Assembly (NCBI GenBank): GCA_020693225.1
Contig: JAIMJL010000026.1
Span: forward strand, 1 to 33,029
Origin: Sandarakinorhabdus sp.
Lineage (GTDB): Bacteria; Pseudomonadota; Alphaproteobacteria; Sphingomonadales; Sphingomonadaceae
Length of the DNA: 33,029 nt
Direction: 5' to 3'
Numbering within the stretch: the first letter of the stretch is position 1; every line of letters begins with the position of its first letter. Below the pieces are notes generated by a model. It was not told the origin of the DNA and ran no database searches. It saw only the letters and a list, made by a program, of their open reading frames with translations. Made by a program: the position numbers and the translations under genes. Shown one piece after another: positions 26,422 through 33,029 of the stretch.

Positions 26422-26693
26422 TGCGGCTGCCCTGCATCGACTGGCGTTTCGTCGCGACGATCATCGACATCCACCGAAGAAGAGGACAGCGCGCCCGCTG
26501 CGGCTCCTGCAACGCCAACCGCGGCGCGCGCCGGCAAAGTCGCCGATTGCACGGCGCCGGCAGCAACCGCAGGGCCCACGGCAGACCCCACCCTCGCGGT
26601 CGCGCGGACCGGCGCGGTCACCACGTCCTTGGTGCTCGTGCTGGCACAAGCAGCACAGGCCAGCGCGCTGGCAAACAGAGCCGTGCGGATCAT
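26418..26693 (-). CDS. Small lipoprotein, Ala-rich
   Basis: A 91-aa predicted exported lipoprotein: MIRTALFASALACAACASTST, with Cys residues at the end of the signal in an imperfect lipobox. An Ala/Val-rich body (DVVTAPVRATARVGSAVGPAV) and a polar tail SSSVDVDDRRDETPVDAGQPQ follow. Its TAPVRA..RVGSAVG segment recalls APVKLAGKAV in the next gene, so the two may be distant paralogues (inference). ATG 26693 has GGAAG about 5 nt upstream and overlaps the stop of the truncated arsC in front (ATGA). The track ORF starting at 26786 runs through the arsC remnant in another frame and is not the gene. Confidence 0.72.
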   Translation of the reverse strand: MIRTALFASALACAACASTSTKDVVTAPVRATARVGSAVGPAVAAGAVQSATLPARAAVGVAGAAAGALSSSSVDVDDRRDETPVDAGQPQ

Positions 26694-26812
26694 GACGCTT
26701 CCCGATTCAGCGGCCCGGGATTTTCCACCACCGGCTCCACGCCGCTGGCGCGCACAATCGCCAGCACATTGCGCGAGGTGCCGCATTGCGGATTGTGATA
26801 GATCACGATCAT
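26690..26812 (-). pseudogene. Truncated glutaredoxin-linked arsenate reductase (arsC N-terminus)
   Basis: Too short for the ORF track. Read on the minus strand from ATG 26812 it gives MIVIYHNPQCGTSRNVLAIV then RASGVEPVVENPGPLNREAS and a stop, 40 aa in all. The first 30 residues match the R773/E. coli type ArsC N-terminus, including the catalytic Cys in NPQCGTSRN, a beta-strand and the first helix. The family is about 115-140 aa. After EPVV the expected YL-x-TPPS block is missing, and the other two frames do not restore it. So this is a deletion remnant rather than a simple frameshift. Its stop overlaps the ATG of the next lipoprotein gene (ATGA), so it may still be translated. Confidence 0.78.
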
Positions 26813-26885
26813 CGAGCTTCGGCCTCAGCTATCTGCACCCCGTGCGGGCCGCGCATAGTCTTTGGCGGCATTTTCTCCAAGCGGT

Positions 26886-27254
26886 TCATCGTGCGGGCTG
26901 CATCTGATCTGCCAGTGCCTCAGCATAGATATCCGGCTTGAAGCCCACCAGCAGCAATTGCCCGCCCTGCAGCACCGGGCGCCGGATCAGGCTTGGATGG
27001 GCGAGCATCAGCGCAATCGCCCGCGCTTCATCCAGATCGGCCTGTTCAGCGGGTGCCAGCTTGCGAAAGGTGGTGCCGGCTCGGTTCAGCAAAGCCTGCC
27101 AGCCCACTTCGCCCACCCAGCCGCGCAACCGCCCGTCATCGATCCCTGCCTTCTTATAGTCATGAAAGTCATGGGCGATGCCCGCGTCGCGCAACCAGAG
27201 GCGCGCCTTTTTCACGGTATCGCAATTGACAATGCCGAAAAGGGTCAAGGCCAT
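26886..27254 (-). CDS. ArsC/Spx-like thioredoxin-fold protein (YffB type)
   Basis: A 122-aa member of the ArsC/Spx superfamily. It begins MALTLFGIVNCDTVKKARLWL, where the single Cys in NCDTVKKA replaces the CGTSR of true ArsC, as in E. coli YffB and related proteins. Further family features are KKAGIDDGRLRGWVGEVGWQ, LLNRAGTTFRKL, MLAHPSLIRRPVL and LLVGFKPDIYAEAL. Arg in the IRRPV segment is a usual family residue. ATG 27254 has AGGAG 7 nt upstream. A glutathione-linked thiol reductase role has been suggested for such proteins, but the function here is unknown. It lies 73 nt before the arsC remnant on the same strand. The two are of the same superfamily but not close copies. Confidence 0.88.
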   Translation of the reverse strand: MALTLFGIVNCDTVKKARLWLRDAGIAHDFHDYKKAGIDDGRLRGWVGEVGWQALLNRAGTTFRKLAPAEQADLDEARAIALMLAHPSLIRRPVLQGGQLLLVGFKPDIYAEALADQMQPAR

Positions 27255-27411
27255 GTCCGGCTCCTGGAAGGTCAATCGCCGGAGCATTGGCCTGCGGCGG
27301 GAAACAATGCCACCCCAAGCTGGCCCATTTGCGGCGAACCGTTGCGTCGGATAGGATTGCTGCGGAAGTTTGCACCGGAAGCGGACGCACCATTCGGGAG
27401 GGAGACGAAAG

Positions 27412-27762
27412 ATGCCCTATGTGGATGGCTATGTCCTCGCCGTTCCCACCGCCAGCAAGGCGGCCTACCGCGTCCACGCGGAAACATCCCTGCCGTTGCT
27501 GCGCGAATTCGGCGCGCTCGCGCTGGTCGAATGCTGGGGGGACGACGTGCCCGACGGCACCCTCACCAGCCTGCCGATGGCGGTGAAAAAGCAGCCGGAT
27601 GAAACCGTGGTGTTTTCCTGGATCACCTGGCCCGACAAGGCCACCCGCGACACCGCGTGGGCGAAAATGATGGAAGATCCCCGCATGCAGGCGATGGGCG
27701 AACCGCCTTTTGATCGCAAACGCATGATCTTCGGCGGCTTCGAGGTGCTGCTGAGCGCGTGA
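27412..27762 (+). CDS. DUF1428 family protein
   Basis: A 116-aa protein of the DUF1428 family (ferredoxin-like alpha/beta-barrel fold), recognised by MPYVDGYVLAVP, ALALVECWGDDVPDG, ETVVFSWITWPDKATRD, MEDPRMQ and the ending RMIFGGFEVLL. No biochemical role is established for the family. GGGAGGGAG about 7 nt upstream supports ATG 27412 over the track's longer start. It is divergent from the Spx-like gene across 157 nt, in which I see no other gene. The methyltransferase follows 55 nt later on the same strand. Confidence 0.9.
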   Translation: MPYVDGYVLAVPTASKAAYRVHAETSLPLLREFGALALVECWGDDVPDGTLTSLPMAVKKQPDETVVFSWITWPDKATRDTAWAKMMEDPRMQAMGEPPFDRKRMIFGGFEVLLSA

Positions 27763-27817
27763 GATGGGCATGTCCGGGGCTCTCTGCCCGGATCAAGACT
27801 CCCGGAACGGAACCAGA

Positions 27818-28681
27818 ATGCAAAACACACCGGCAAAGGCCAACCTGGCACCGCAACCTGATGATTGGGCCGGCGAGATGGGCGCGCGCTGGCTTGCCAA
27901 CATCGATCGCTTCGAATCGATGATTGCATCCATCGGTGCCGCCCTGTTGTCGCGCGCGGCATACCAGCCGGGTGAAAGGGTCGTGGATATCGGCTGCGGC
28001 GGCGGGGCCACCAGCCTTGCCATCGCAAACCGGGTTGGTCCGGCCGGCTCCGTGCTGGGCATCGACATTTCGCCGGACCTCACAAGCAAGGCAACACAGC
28101 GTGCCATTGCCGCACAGGTGGAAAACGCGCGCTTTGTGTGCGCCGATGCAGCAACATATCAGCCTTCAGAACCGTTCGATCGCCTGTTTTCCCGGTTCGG
28201 CAGCATGTTTTTCGAACAGCCAGGCAAGGCGTTCGCCAATTTGCATGCCATGCTCAAGCCCGGTGGGCGCATCGATCTGGCGGTCTGGGGGCCGCCACGG
28301 GACAATCTGTGGATGATGGAGATGATGGGCGTGCTGCGGCAGCAGATCGAAGTTCCCGCCGCCATTCCCCGCGCGCCAGGACCCTTCGCATTCGAGGATA
28401 CCGACTATCTGCAGGCCATCCTCGCGGAAGGCGGTTTCAGCGACATGTCGGTCGAGCCGCTCGCCCGCTCGCAGCCTGTCGGCGGCGAAGGCGCAACGGC
28501 TGAAGATGCTGTTCGCTTCGCTATGTCGTCACTTGCGGCCGGCCGCTTGCTGCAGGACTCCCCGCCAACGCTACGGCAGCGGGTCGAGGCAGACCTTTTG
28601 CAGCTCTTCACACGGCACTATCGGCAGGGCGAGGGAGTCATGATGGCAAGCAAGGTGTGGCTCGTCACGGCGCTCGCGTAA
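27818..28681 (+). CDS. Class I SAM-dependent methyltransferase
   Basis: A 287-aa methyltransferase with unknown substrate. SAM motif I is VVDIGCGGGATSLAIA (residues about 56-70), followed by the acidic strand VLGIDISPDL and the motif II/III region DAATYQPSEPFDRLFSRFGSMFF, then MLKPGGRIDLAVWG. The head reads WAGEMGARWLANIDRFESMI and the tail is helical. I start at ATG 27818 (MQNTPAKANL). The track's first 18 residues overlap the region just after the DUF1428 stop and look random. It may be co-transcribed with the DUF1428 gene. Nothing identifies it as an arsenite methyltransferase: the Cys residues that family needs are not seen. Confidence 0.88.
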   Translation: MQNTPAKANLAPQPDDWAGEMGARWLANIDRFESMIASIGAALLSRAAYQPGERVVDIGCGGGATSLAIANRVGPAGSVLGIDISPDLTSKATQRAIAAQVENARFVCADAATYQPSEPFDRLFSRFGSMFFEQPGKAFANLHAMLKPGGRIDLAVWGPPRDNLWMMEMMGVLRQQIEVPAAIPRAPGPFAFEDTDYLQAILAEGGFSDMSVEPLARSQPVGGEGATAEDAVRFAMSSLAAGRLLQDSPPTLRQRVEADLLQLFTRHYRQGEGVMMASKVWLVTALA

Positions 28682-28732
28682 GGCTGCCTCGGCACCCCTC
28701 GCCATGTGGCAGTCGCGATGGCCAGAGGCCGT

Positions 28733-29011
28733 TCAGCCAGGCCGGACGATCCGCACAAGCTTGTGACGCGCGGTCTCGCCTTTCAGGATCGTCAAGGCGG
28801 AGCGTGGACAATCCAGCGCCCTTGCCAACAGGTCCAGCACCGCTTCATTGGCCTTGCCCTTTTCGGGTGTCGCCGTGGTGCGCACCGAAAGCACAGGCGC
28901 TTGCCCCGCTTCGGGCAGCTGGATTCCGGCACTGCGGGCATTGGGCGTGGCGTGCACCGCAAGGCACCCCTTGGCATCCACCAGCGCCAGGATCGCCGTT
29001 GCCGGTGGCAT
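28733..29011 (-). CDS. DUF167/YggU family protein
   Basis: A small conserved protein, 92 aa, of the DUF167 (YggU) family. Its function is unknown. Signatures are [42 protein letters not shown] (in part: [15 protein letters not shown]) and [14 protein letters not shown]. It is embedded in a much longer track ORF (28733-29620) whose upstream part is the wrong frame of the Nudix gene. I set the start at ATG 29011 ([15 protein letters not shown]). A further Met at about 29059 is possible. Its Shine-Dalgarno is weak. It is last in the trmB-accA-M48-mutT run, separated from mutT by 226 nt that contain an arsC relic on the other strand. Confidence 0.85.
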   Translation of the reverse strand: MPPATAILALVDAKGCLAVHATPNARSAGIQLPEAGQAPVLSVRTTATPEKGKANEAVLDLLARALDCPRSALTILKGETARHKLVRIVRPG

Positions 29012-29105
29012 GCTGGTCGGAGTGCGTGCCAAAAAAGTCCCCCGGCTTTGGGTAGGCATCCCGCTCCAGATGGCGCCAGCGCTGCTCTGCAACAAACACC
29101 AATTC

Positions 29106-29237
29106 AGCACGGTCCGCAAGTTGCCCGCCGATATCGATCCGGCCACCGTCGATCTGGTGATAACGCTGTGCGCCGAAGAAGTCTGCCCGGTGCTGCCCGG
29201 CCGCGTGCAGCGTCGGCGGCCGATTGCTCCTCCCGCG
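29106..29237 (+). pseudogene. Fragment of thioredoxin-linked arsenate reductase (LMW-phosphatase type)
   Basis: On the plus strand, about 44 codons between the DUF167 and Nudix genes read [20 protein letters not shown] then [20 protein letters not shown] and APPA. This matches the middle of pI258-type arsenate reductases: S. aureus ArsC has [21 protein letters not shown] followed by KKEHWGFDDPAG. The two Cys in TLCAEEVCP fall at the redox pair (Cys82/Cys89 in S. aureus). The HW..DPA block is eroded to RRPIAPPA. The N-terminal P-loop (CxxNxxRS) is missing. Downstream the frame runs into the antisense of the Nudix gene. The track hides it inside a 305-aa ORF (28848-29765). It is a gene relic, not a working enzyme. 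Confidence 0.72.
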
Positions 29238-29636
29238 CTAAAGGATTGCCGCAATCTGCCCGATGAGCGGCCGATCCGCGGGCGGCATATCCAGCTTGAA
29301 CAAATCGTTGATCCGCACCCATTGCAGGCGCTGGCCTTCCCTGGCGTGCGGCACGCCGCGCCATTTGCGGATGGCAAAGCCCAGCAGCAACAGGTGAAAG
29401 CGCGCATAGGGATGGCTGGCAAAGCCGCATGGCGCAAGGCAGCTGGTGGCCGTTTCCAAACCAAGTTCCTCGCGCAGTTCGCGCACCAGCGCGGCTTCCG
29501 GCGATTCAAGCGGCTCCAGCTTGCCGCCGGGAAACTCCCACAAGCCCGCCATGTCCTTGCCGGCCGGGCGATCTGCCACCAGCACCCGCCCATCCGCATC
29601 AACCAATATGGCGCAGGCAACGGTCACGATCGGCAT
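29238..29636 (-). CDS. mutT: MutT-type Nudix hydrolase
   Basis: Probable 8-oxo-dGTP pyrophosphatase that sanitises the nucleotide pool. The 132-aa protein has [20 protein letters not shown] at the start and the full Nudix box in [25 protein letters not shown] (in part: [13 protein letters not shown]) after WEFPGG. The tail [16 protein letters not shown] resembles MutT. I start at ATG 29636. A TTG at 29678 overlaps the M48 peptidase stop (TTGA) and would add 14 residues, a real alternative given that this overlap style recurs here. The true substrate needs assay, since Nudix boxes alone do not settle it. Confidence 0.9.
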   Translation of the reverse strand: MPIVTVACAILVDADGRVLVADRPAGKDMAGLWEFPGGKLEPLESPEAALVRELREELGLETATSCLAPCGFASHPYARFHLLLLGFAIRKWRGVPHAREGQRLQWVRINDLFKLDMPPADRPLIGQIAAIL

Positions 29637-29674
29637 GTCCCGAAGCGCAACGCCGCCGGGGCAATCCAGCCCGC

Positions 29675-31102
29675 TCAACCGACGATCAGCTTCAACCGCT
29701 CGCCCGGCACGAGCGCCCGGTTGCCGATGCCGTTCAGCGCCAGAAAACTCTCTTCGCGATTGTAGGGCGCCGCCATGCGACCGGCGAACGCCCGCACCGT
29801 ATCGCCCTTGCGCACAGTCACCACTTCGATCCTGCGGCCACGGCCCGCTTCCGCCAGTTCCTGCGGTGTCAGCTTGCGGAAGGATCGCAGCAGCCCGTCG
29901 AACTGCCCGCCGCGCCCGCCCGGCGCCTGCGTCAGGATCACATAGATCTGATTGCCCGTCCCGCGGATCGCCGTTACCCCCACATCCATCGGGCGGCCAT
30001 TGCTGCTCAGTCGGGTGGTGCTGATTGCGGCATCAAAGCCGTTCAACCGCGTTTCGTCATAGCTCACCTGTGGTTGCCGGCCCTGGGTCACTTGCGACCA
30101 GACCTGCGACACCACCGGCTCCAAAGGCTGTCCGGGTTTTGCCGGCACGCCCTGAAACTGGAAGCGAGACCCGTCCGGCCCCTGTCCCACAACCGCTTGC
30201 GGCGAGTTCTGCAGCCAGAAGCCCGGTGGCGCATCGAAACCGAAGTTCAGCCCGGCATGGCGGAAGGTCGGGCCGGAAATAATGCCCTGATCCGCCGAAT
30301 CTCCGAAGGTCATGCCGGAAAGTGCCGCAAGATAGGGATCGCGATTGGTCTTTCCGCCCGCCGGCATGGTCGCCGCCTGCTGCCGTACCCGCCGGATGCG
30401 ATCAGCCGTTACCGGGTGCGACGAAAAGATGCTCTGCAGCCCGCCGCGCTCGATCGCAGCCTTGCCCTCCACGGCGGACACCCGCTCCAGCGCTTCCAGC
30501 ATCGAGGCCGCAGCACGCGGATCATAGCCCGCCTGCACCGAGTAGCGCAGGCCGCGCGTGTCGGCATCATCCTCCTGCCCACGCGAATAACCGCTCACCA
30601 GCGCCGCACTGCCATAGTTCACGATCTGCGCGGCATTGCTTCCGCCAAAGATCGCCGCCCCCAGCGTTGCAAGCGCACCGGCCGTCGCGCGCCCCTGCCG
30701 CTTGGCAGAATGCCGCCCGGCCACATGCCCGGCCTCGTGCCCCAGCACCGATGCCAGCTCGGCCTCGGTGTTGATCATCGCCAGAAGCCCGCGCGTGATA
30801 TAAAGATAGCCACCCGGCGTCGCCATCGCATTGGGCACGGGCGAGTTCAGCACGGTGATCGTCCAGTCCTGTGGCTGCGACCCCGGCACCGAACCCAGCG
30901 CCACCCGCAGCCCCACACTGCGCACATAATCCGCAAGCGGCCCGTCCACCTTGCCGCCAAACTGGGCCACGATCTGCTTGTAGCCTTCCGCCCCCTGCGC
31001 CCGGTCGGATCGGGACAGGCCAGACAGGGTCTGTTGCTGTGACTGTGCCGCCGGCGAGGCCAGCAGCAGGGCGATGCCCGCAAGGGCTGCAAAGCGCCGC
31101 AT
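29675..31102 (-). CDS. Periplasmic M48 metallopeptidase with C-terminal LysM-like domain
   Basis: Zinc peptidase of the M48 (Oma1/BepA-like) family, likely acting in periplasmic protein quality control. At 475 aa, a Sec signal ([21 protein letters not shown]) is followed by a peptidase domain. This has [20 protein letters not shown], the zinc site [10 protein letters not shown] (His122, Glu123, His126) and the third ligand Glu177 in [24 protein letters not shown] closes the domain. The C-terminal half ends in a LysM-like segment ([17 protein letters not shown] ... [12 protein letters not shown]). The ATG shares its first base with the accA stop (TGATG). The track ORF starting at 31504 includes 134 codons of accA antiframe. 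Confidence 0.93.
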   Translation of the reverse strand: MRRFAALAGIALLLASPAAQSQQQTLSGLSRSDRAQGAEGYKQIVAQFGGKVDGPLADYVRSVGLRVALGSVPGSQPQDWTITVLNSPVPNAMATPGGYLYITRGLLAMINTEAELASVLGHEAGHVAGRHSAKRQGRATAGALATLGAAIFGGSNAAQIVNYGSAALVSGYSRGQEDDADTRGLRYSVQAGYDPRAAASMLEALERVSAVEGKAAIERGGLQSIFSSHPVTADRIRRVRQQAATMPAGGKTNRDPYLAALSGMTFGDSADQGIISGPTFRHAGLNFGFDAPPGFWLQNSPQAVVGQGPDGSRFQFQGVPAKPGQPLEPVVSQVWSQVTQGRQPQVSYDETRLNGFDAAISTTRLSSNGRPMDVGVTAIRGTGNQIYVILTQAPGGRGGQFDGLLRSFRKLTPQELAEAGRGRRIEVVTVRKGDTVRAFAGRMAAPYNREESFLALNGIGNRALVPGERLKLIVG

Positions 31103-32037
31103 CAGGCGGCCTGCGAAAATGCCAGAAAGCGGGCGCGGCGGCCGGCCTTCAGGGCATCTGCCGTTTCCCCCTGCATCCCGTCCAGCGCCCGCGCGATCGC
31201 ATCCCCAAGGGTCTGCATCGCCAGCGCCGGCGCCCGATGCGCACCGCCCACCGGCTCCGCCACCACCTCGTCGATCACCCCCAGCTTGAAAAGATCCCCC
31301 GCCGTAATTCGCATCGCTTCCGCTGCCTCCGCCGCTTTCCCGGAATCGCGCCACAGAATCGAAGCGCATCCTTCCGGTGAAATCACCGCATAGACCGCAT
31401 GTTCCAGCATCAGCACCCGATTGGCGGCCGCCAATCCCAATGCCCCGCCCGACATGCCCTCGCCGATGATCGCAGACACCACCGGAACCTTGGCCTGCAA
31501 GCACGCCTCGGTCGCCCGCGCGATGGCTTCCGCCTGCCCGCGTTCTTCCGCGCCGATGCCGGGAAAGGCGCCCGGCGTATCAACAATCGTCACCACCGGC
31601 AGCCCCAGCCGGCTGGCAAGCTCCACCAGCCGCGCCGCCTTGCGATAGCCTTCCGGCAGCGCCATGCCGAAGTTTCGCGCCACCCGGCTCGCGGTATCAT
31701 GCCCCTTTTCCTGGCCGATCAGCATCACCGGATTGCCGCGAAACCGCGCCGGCCCGCCGATGATGGCCGGATCCTCGCCAAAGGCCCGGTCGCCGGCCAG
31801 CGGGGTGAATTCCGTGAACTGGCTTTCCACGATAGCCAGGAAGCGTGGCCGTGTCGGATGCCGCGCCACCAGCGTCTTCTGCCAGGGCGTCAGCCCGCTA
31901 TAGATTTTTGCCAGCAACCCGTCGCGCTTCGCCTCGGCGCGAGCGCGCTCGGCCTCCTGATGCGCGTTGCCGGCAAGCGCGGCGATCTCGGCATCCAGTG
32001 CCGCAACGGGTTTTTCGAATTCCAGAGCCAGTACCAT
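31102..32037 (-). CDS. accA: Acetyl-CoA carboxylase carboxyltransferase subunit alpha
   Basis: Alpha subunit of the carboxyltransferase that passes CO2 from biotin to acetyl-CoA, the committed step of fatty-acid synthesis. The 311-aa protein has LEFEKPVAALDAEI, LTPWQKTLVARHPTRP, FGEDPAIIGGPARFRG, GQEKGHDT, NFGMALPEGYRKAARL, IVDTPGAFPGIGAEERGQAEAIA (in part: DTPGAFPGIGAEERGQAE), GEGMSGGALGLA and ISPEGCASILWRD, which define AccA. ATG 32037 fits. It lies 14 nt behind trmB and overlaps the M48 gene by one base. Confidence 0.98.
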   Translation of the reverse strand: MVLALEFEKPVAALDAEIAALAGNAHQEAERARAEAKRDGLLAKIYSGLTPWQKTLVARHPTRPRFLAIVESQFTEFTPLAGDRAFGEDPAIIGGPARFRGNPVMLIGQEKGHDTASRVARNFGMALPEGYRKAARLVELASRLGLPVVTIVDTPGAFPGIGAEERGQAEAIARATEACLQAKVPVVSAIIGEGMSGGALGLAAANRVLMLEHAVYAVISPEGCASILWRDSGKAAEAAEAMRITAGDLFKLGVIDEVVAEPVGGAHRAPALAMQTLGDAIARALDGMQGETADALKAGRRARFLAFSQAA

Positions 32038-32051
32038 AGGCTATCAGTTGG

Positions 32052-32732
32052 TCAGCGGCGGCGATAAATCAAGCGCCACACATCATGCCCCAGCACGCGC
32101 GCCTTCTGCGCAAAGCGTGTATCGGGCCAATCTTCGGGCACAATCTCCCAATCCGCCGCCGATTCGGCGGTCCAGGCAAAGTCCTGCATCCGCTGCATCA
32201 CCACCAGCGTATGCCGCATGTAAAGCGGGTGGTCGGTCGCAATGCGCAGTTCGCCGCCCGGCTTCAGCTTCGCCGCCACCAGCCCGATCGGCCCGGCATT
32301 CACGAATCGCCGCTTGGCATGCCGCGCCTTCGGCCAGGGGTCGGGATGCAACAGCCAAACGGTAGACAGGCTGGCATCCGGCAGTCGCTCCAGCACCTCC
32401 AGCGCATCGCCGCGATGCACGCGCACATTGGCCAGCGCCCGATCCTCCACCTCCGCCAGCAGCCCGGCAACGCCGTTAAGATAGGGTTCGGCACCGATGA
32501 AGCCCCAATCCGGCCGCCGCGCCGCCTGAAAGGCCAGATGCTCGCCCTTGCCGAAACCGATTTCCAGCCCGAGCGGCCGCGCCACGCCAAACAGCCGTTC
32601 TGCGGTAAGACCGCCATCGATCGGCACCTCCAGCTTCGGCAACAGAGTATCCACCAGCCCCTGCGCCCGCTCGCGCAACGGATGCCCCTGGCTGCGCCCA
32701 TAGAGCCTGCGAATGTCCAGCGGATCGGTCAT
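32052..32732 (-). CDS. trmB: tRNA (guanine-N7-)-methyltransferase
   Basis: Makes m7G46 in tRNA variable loops. The 226-aa protein has DIRRLYGRSQGHPLRERAQ at the start, SAM motif LEIGFGKGEHL, GAEPYLNGVAGLL and the TrmB signature LLHPDPWPKARHAKRRFVN, with TRFAQKARVLGHDVWRL at the end. The start is ATG 32732 (MTDPLDIRRLYG), 11 codons inside the track ORF. The 93 nt between this start and the ring-hydroxylase ATG should contain both divergent promoters. Confidence 0.97.
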   Translation of the reverse strand: MTDPLDIRRLYGRSQGHPLRERAQGLVDTLLPKLEVPIDGGLTAERLFGVARPLGLEIGFGKGEHLAFQAARRPDWGFIGAEPYLNGVAGLLAEVEDRALANVRVHRGDALEVLERLPDASLSTVWLLHPDPWPKARHAKRRFVNAGPIGLVAAKLKPGGELRIATDHPLYMRHTLVVMQRMQDFAWTAESAADWEIVPEDWPDTRFAQKARVLGHDVWRLIYRRR

Positions 32733-32825
32733 ACATTGTGCGCTAGCAGATCGACGCTCCCGCAAAAAGCGCAGGCGTCAAACGCGGCGCAGGGCGTTAC
32801 GGTGCAGGCAATGAGGGAGTGAACC

Positions 32826-33029
32826 ATGGCCGACCGCGATCCACATGCACCACCGCTTGCGCATTGTCCGGGGGATGATGTGCTTGCCATCTGGGCGCGC
32901 GACAATCCCCCCGTTCCCGATATCTACAAGGCCGAAAGCTTCACCGATCTTGGCCCCACCTCCATCGAGGCATCGCGTTACACCTCGGCCGAATTCTTCC
33001 AGGCCGAAGTCGATCATATGTGGCCGCGC
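32826..33029 (+). CDS. Ring-hydroxylating (Rieske) oxygenase large-subunit-like protein, 3' part off window
   Basis: The frame from ATG 32826 stays open to the window end (68 codons) and the track does not list it. GGGAG lies 7 nt upstream. It begins MADRDPHAPPLAHCPGDDVL and continues to ASRYTSAEFFQAEVDHMWPR. The last stretch matches the segment that precedes the Rieske domain in alpha subunits of aromatic ring-hydroxylating dioxygenases and related demethylases (Y.s.eFf..E...mWp.vWq). The Rieske CxH...CxxH motif itself would lie beyond the edge, so the class is probable, not proven. Confidence 0.65.
   Translation, partial: MADRDPHAPPLAHCPGDDVLAIWARDNPPVPDIYKAESFTDLGPTSIEASRYTSAEFFQAEVDHMWPR

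Noticed and set aside
24970-26907. 645-aa plus-strand ORF
   Set aside because: Antisense to yfgM, panB, both lipoproteins and the arsC remnant. No recognisable domain.
27818-28681. Methyltransferase as an arsenite methyltransferase (ArsM) linked to the arsC relics
   Set aside because: The sequence lacks the conserved arsenic-binding Cys set of ArsM. Only the generic SAM-binding fold is visible.
28845-29237. Minus-strand frame reading [20 protein letters not shown] between mutT and the DUF167 gene
   Set aside because: It looks protein-like at first, but its codons align exactly opposite the plus-strand arsC relic frame and it continues out of frame through DUF167. I judge it a shadow, though its 29012-29105 part has no other explanation.
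29429-31042. 537-aa plus-strand ORF
   Set aside because: Antisense to the Nudix gene and M48 peptidase, whose zinc motif and signal peptide make the minus strand the coding one.

Overview
This window is GC-rich, gene-dense chromosomal DNA from an alphaproteobacterium, most likely a sphingomonad (Sphingomonadales). That assignment is inference from gene content and order: fpg divergent from ubiE-ubiB, a short prolyl-tRNA synthetase without the editing insert followed by a lipoprotein-release ABC transporter, recR-def and fmt-truA back to back, and yfgM-bamB-der in one run. Genes are packed tightly, with many 1-8 nt stop/start overlaps (ATGA, GTGA, TTGA, TGATG). There is no insertion sequence, phage gene, rRNA or CRISPR array. 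One tRNA is present (tRNA-Asp).

Layout. 1-1.8 kb: gltX (C-terminus off the window) and fpg, minus strand. 1.9-4.2 kb: ubiE and ubiB (ubiquinone synthesis), plus, ending in a terminator hairpin. 4.5-7.7 kb: proS, lolC/E-type permease and lolD, plus, coupled by overlaps. 7.7-10.8 kb: methylmalonyl-CoA mutase and hemF, minus. 10.95-12.0 kb: a haloalkane dehalogenase and tRNA-Asp, plus. 12.0-13.5 kb: a two-gene operon of exported proteins (an unknown and a DUF1838 protein), minus. 13.6-17.5 kb: a catabolic operon of a MaoC hydratase, an acyl-CoA dehydrogenase and two CaiB/BaiF family III CoA-transferases, plus, with a perfect 12-bp palindrome upstream. 17.6-19.55 kb: recR-def-ppk2, minus. 19.6-21.55 kb: fmt-truA and a 56-aa membrane protein, plus.

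21.57-27.25 kb, minus: an Spx/ArsC-like protein, a truncated arsC, two small lipoproteins, panB, yfgM-like, bamB and der. 27.4-28.7 kb: a DUF1428 protein and a SAM methyltransferase, plus. 28.7-32.7 kb, minus: trmB, accA, an M48 peptidase, a MutT-type Nudix hydrolase and a DUF167 protein. 32.8 kb to the end: the start of a Rieske-type ring-hydroxylating oxygenase, plus.

Most of the window is core housekeeping. The accessory parts are the 10.9-17.5 kb block (dehalogenase, DUF1838 pair, CoA-dependent catabolic operon) and the 26.0-29.3 kb block. The second holds the least expected signal: two short remnants of two unrelated arsenate reductase families, one glutaredoxin-linked ArsC and one thioredoxin-linked ArsC. 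They lie about 2.3 kb apart and neither appears as a recognisable gene in the ORF track. I read this as a possible eroded arsenic-resistance locus. No wholly new system is evident.
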